From positions 1 through 7,179 of the forward strand of contig CAMPKL010000175.1 of assembly GCA_946887065.1 (NCBI GenBank): DNA of 7,179 bases. The letters run 5' to 3'. Source of the stretch: an uncultured Bryobacterales bacterium. GTDB taxonomy: Bacteria; Acidobacteriota; Terriglobia; Bryobacterales; UBA6623. The position numbers and the translations under genes are program-made. Of the stretch, positions 5,573-7,179 are shown in pieces; the stretch's first letter is position 1; every line of letters begins with the position of its first letter. The notes beneath the pieces are model-generated. The model saw only the letters and a list, made by a program, of their open reading frames with translations. It was not told where the DNA came from and searched no databases.

Positions 5573-7179
5573 CTATGGCGTCAAACTTTTCGTGATCTGA
5601 CGTTTGAGCCAGCCATCGCGCACCAACTGCTGTGCCGAGGTAATTTGGGCCAGCGAAACGACACGGTGGACGGTTTCCGACTTTTCCGTTGTGTGCAACC
5701 GCAGCGTGATCTTGGCGCCCTCGCGCTCGACGGTCACGGACCGCGGGCTATCCTCGCCCCGCAGCTGTTCCAGCACGGCCTCTGCGCTGCCGATCACTCT
5801 TTGACCGTCGACTGCGACGAGACGGTCGCCGACGCGAATTCCCGCTTTTTCTGCTGCTCCCGCAGAATCGACCAAGACGACCATGATGCCTTCTCCCGGC
5901 GGGCTGGCAAGGCTCATGCCGCCGTCTCGCCAAGTCCGGCTGATCCTCTCCAAATGCAGCCCGGCGCGTCCCAGGTAATGGTCCCAGTCGATCGGCGCCG
6001 CCGTCCGCACGAGCTCGTCAAAGACCGCGGTCATGTCGCTGCCGGCCACGTCGGAGGCGATTTCGATCAGTCCGCGGGTGTCCTCGAAAAGCCGTCCCTG
6101 CTGAGCATAGTCTTTGTCGAGGCGGCGCAGTACATCGTCGAGGCTGCGGCGGTTTTCCGTGCGGCCGCGTATTTCCAGGTCCAGCAGATAGCCGATCAGC
6201 TCGCCCTGCAGGTAGTACGAAACGCTGCGCTCGGGGCGGTGGTACGAAGGGTCGCCTTCCAGCCAGGCGTCGATGCTCGCCTCCTCGGCCGACTGGATCA
6301 GCCGTGCGGGCCGCGACTCATATTGGTTGATGCGCTGCTCCAGCCGCGCAAGCATGTCGCGTTCGGTGGTGAGTCCGGCGACCGCCAGCAGATAGCGCGC
6401 ATAGGTCGATGAGACGCCTTCGGCGAACCAAAGCGACGGGCTGGGAACGGGGCGGCTGAAGTCAACCGGTTCCATCGAGGCGGCGCGGATACGCTTGACG
6501 TTCCAACGATGAAAGAACTCATGCGCGGTCAACTCGTCCATCCCGCAGGTCGGACAGTCCGAGGGGCCGAAGATGAGCGTTCCATCGCGGTATTCCATGC
6601 CTCCGCCGGGGGCGTGGGCGAAGACGTAGACGAACGTATAGCCCTCAAAAGAATCCTCCCCCATCAGGTCGATCGCGGCCTTGACGACCTTGCGGGCCGT
6701 GCTGCGCAGGGCGCCCATCCTTTGGCCGGCGCCGGGGCCGCAGGCCACGATCCGAATCGGCTTGCCCTCGACGTCCAAGACCTCCTCTTTGAAGTCGGCC
6801 AACAGAACCGGCGTATCGACCAATCGGTCATAGGAGGAAGCCTCGTAATAGTCGCCCCACCGCGGCAGAGTCAGGGCTTCGCGAAAATGCTTTGGGACGT
6901 TCTCGAACCTCAGGTAGGCTGGTTTGTCCCGCTCCGCTACGGCATAGAGCAGAACCTGCGGCAGGTTGACGGTGACGCGGTCCGAGCGAGCTTGCGATCC
7001 GAACGGGCCGTCGCGATCCGCCCGAACGTCATAGATCAATCGAATCTTTCCGGCGGGCGCTGAGGCGATCCGCCAGCGGGACGGCTCGATCTTGCGCACG
7101 TCGACTCGCTCGCCGTCCGCCGTTTCCGCCCGCACGGGCCCAACGTATTGGGAGAAATTGCGCAGTTGATAGGTCGCGC
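5573..7179 (-). CDS. M61-family metallopeptidase with C-terminal PDZ domain (5' end outside window)
   Basis: M61 (glycyl aminopeptidase-like) enzymes are zinc peptidases, usually exported. The 534 visible residues start inside the N-terminal beta domain (QLRNFSQYVGPVRAE is read from the window edge). Residue numbers count from the first visible codon. The gluzincin motif HEFFH is at 219-223, in the family context AHEFFHRWNVKRIR. The third zinc ligand is Glu253 in LWFAEGVSSTYARYLL. A PDZ domain spans about 405-495, with VLVDSAGAAEKAGIRVGDRL and the following VAVDGQRV as its clearest part. Catalytic residues are intact. A CPTC pair (Cys208, Cys211) sits just before the zinc motif. A GTG at 7135 is not the start, because homologous sequence continues upstream of it to the window edge. 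Around 60-80 residues, probably including a signal peptide, are missing. The gene lies upstream of the membrane protein-moxR pair on the same strand and may be co-transcribed with it. Confidence 0.92.
   Translation of the reverse strand, partial: ATYQLRNFSQYVGPVRAETADGERVDVRKIEPSRWRIASAPAGKIRLIYDVRADRDGPFGSQARSDRVTVNLPQVLLYAVAERDKPAYLRFENVPKHFREALTLPRWGDYYEASSYDRLVDTPVLLADFKEEVLDVEGKPIRIVACGPGAGQRMGALRSTARKVVKAAIDLMGEDSFEGYTFVYVFAHAPGGGMEYRDGTLIFGPSDCPTCGMDELTAHEFFHRWNVKRIRAASMEPVDFSRPVPSPSLWFAEGVSSTYARYLLAVAGLTTERDMLARLEQRINQYESRPARLIQSAEEASIDAWLEGDPSYHRPERSVSYYLQGELIGYLLDLEIRGRTENRRSLDDVLRRLDKDYAQQGRLFEDTRGLIEIASDVAGSDMTAVFDELVRTAAPIDWDHYLGRAGLHLERISRTWRDGGMSLASPPGEGIMVVLVDSAGAAEKAGIRVGDRLVAVDGQRVIGSAEAVLEQLRGEDSPRSVTVEREGAKITLRLHTTEKSETVHRVVSLAQITSAQQLVRDGWLKRQITKSLTP

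Noticed and set aside
5557..5574. Inverted repeat AGCGA/TCGCT at the 3' end of the M61 gene as a terminator
   Set aside because: The stem is 5 bp with an 8-nt loop, it overlaps the stop codon and has no T-tract; not convincing.
5645..6412. Open frame of 255 codons on the + strand opposite the M61 gene
   Set aside because: The minus strand carries the HEFFH and PDZ motifs and conserved family sequence; the antisense product shows nothing recognisable.

Overview
The window is GC-rich bacterial chromosomal DNA with high coding density and frequent GTG/TTG starts. The families present suggest Acidobacteriota, perhaps the Bryobacterales/Solibacter side. They are an orphan CpaE/TadZ-like ATPase, a MoxR ATPase next to a large acidic membrane protein, an M61-PDZ peptidase, and a small 'NEN..FFWIDR' protein. 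This taxonomic call rests on family recall only and is of low to moderate confidence. No rRNA, tRNA, CRISPR array, insertion sequence or phage gene was seen.

Left half, + strand. A small protein of unknown function with a Rossmann-like N-terminal strand and a C-terminal membrane segment (25-594) is followed after 3 nt by an IscS-type cysteine desulfurase (598-1755). A 99-nt gap with unusually many perfect inverted repeats comes next. After it lies an orphan CpaE/TadZ-like protein: a degenerate receiver domain plus a MinD/ParA-type ATPase. That gene (1855-3024) is broken by an apparent -1 near 2500-2503 and a compensating +1 near 2543-2545. Restoring both gives one continuous 389-residue protein. 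The two indels are either real lesions or sequence errors in short G runs.

Right half, - strand. Transcription converges at 3024/3032 with only 7 nt between stop codons. Read in the direction of transcription, the order is an M61 metallopeptidase with a C-terminal PDZ domain (7179-5573, its N-terminus beyond the window), a 494-residue membrane protein with a long acidic Glu/Gln/Ser/Gly/Ala-rich segment (5514-4030), and a MoxR-family AAA+ ATPase (4027-3032). The last two are coupled: the stop of the first overlaps a GTG start and sits just before an ATG. A perfect TATAAT lies just upstream of the membrane-protein gene. By analogy with other MoxR loci, the ATPase probably acts as a chaperone on a membrane-associated partner, and the membrane protein beside it is the obvious candidate.

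I found no wholly new system. The points most worth following are the compensating frameshifts, the drifted N-terminus of the desulfurase with a good internal ribosome-binding site, the foldable leader before the CpaE/TadZ-like gene, and the conserved helix inside the disordered region of MoxR's partner.
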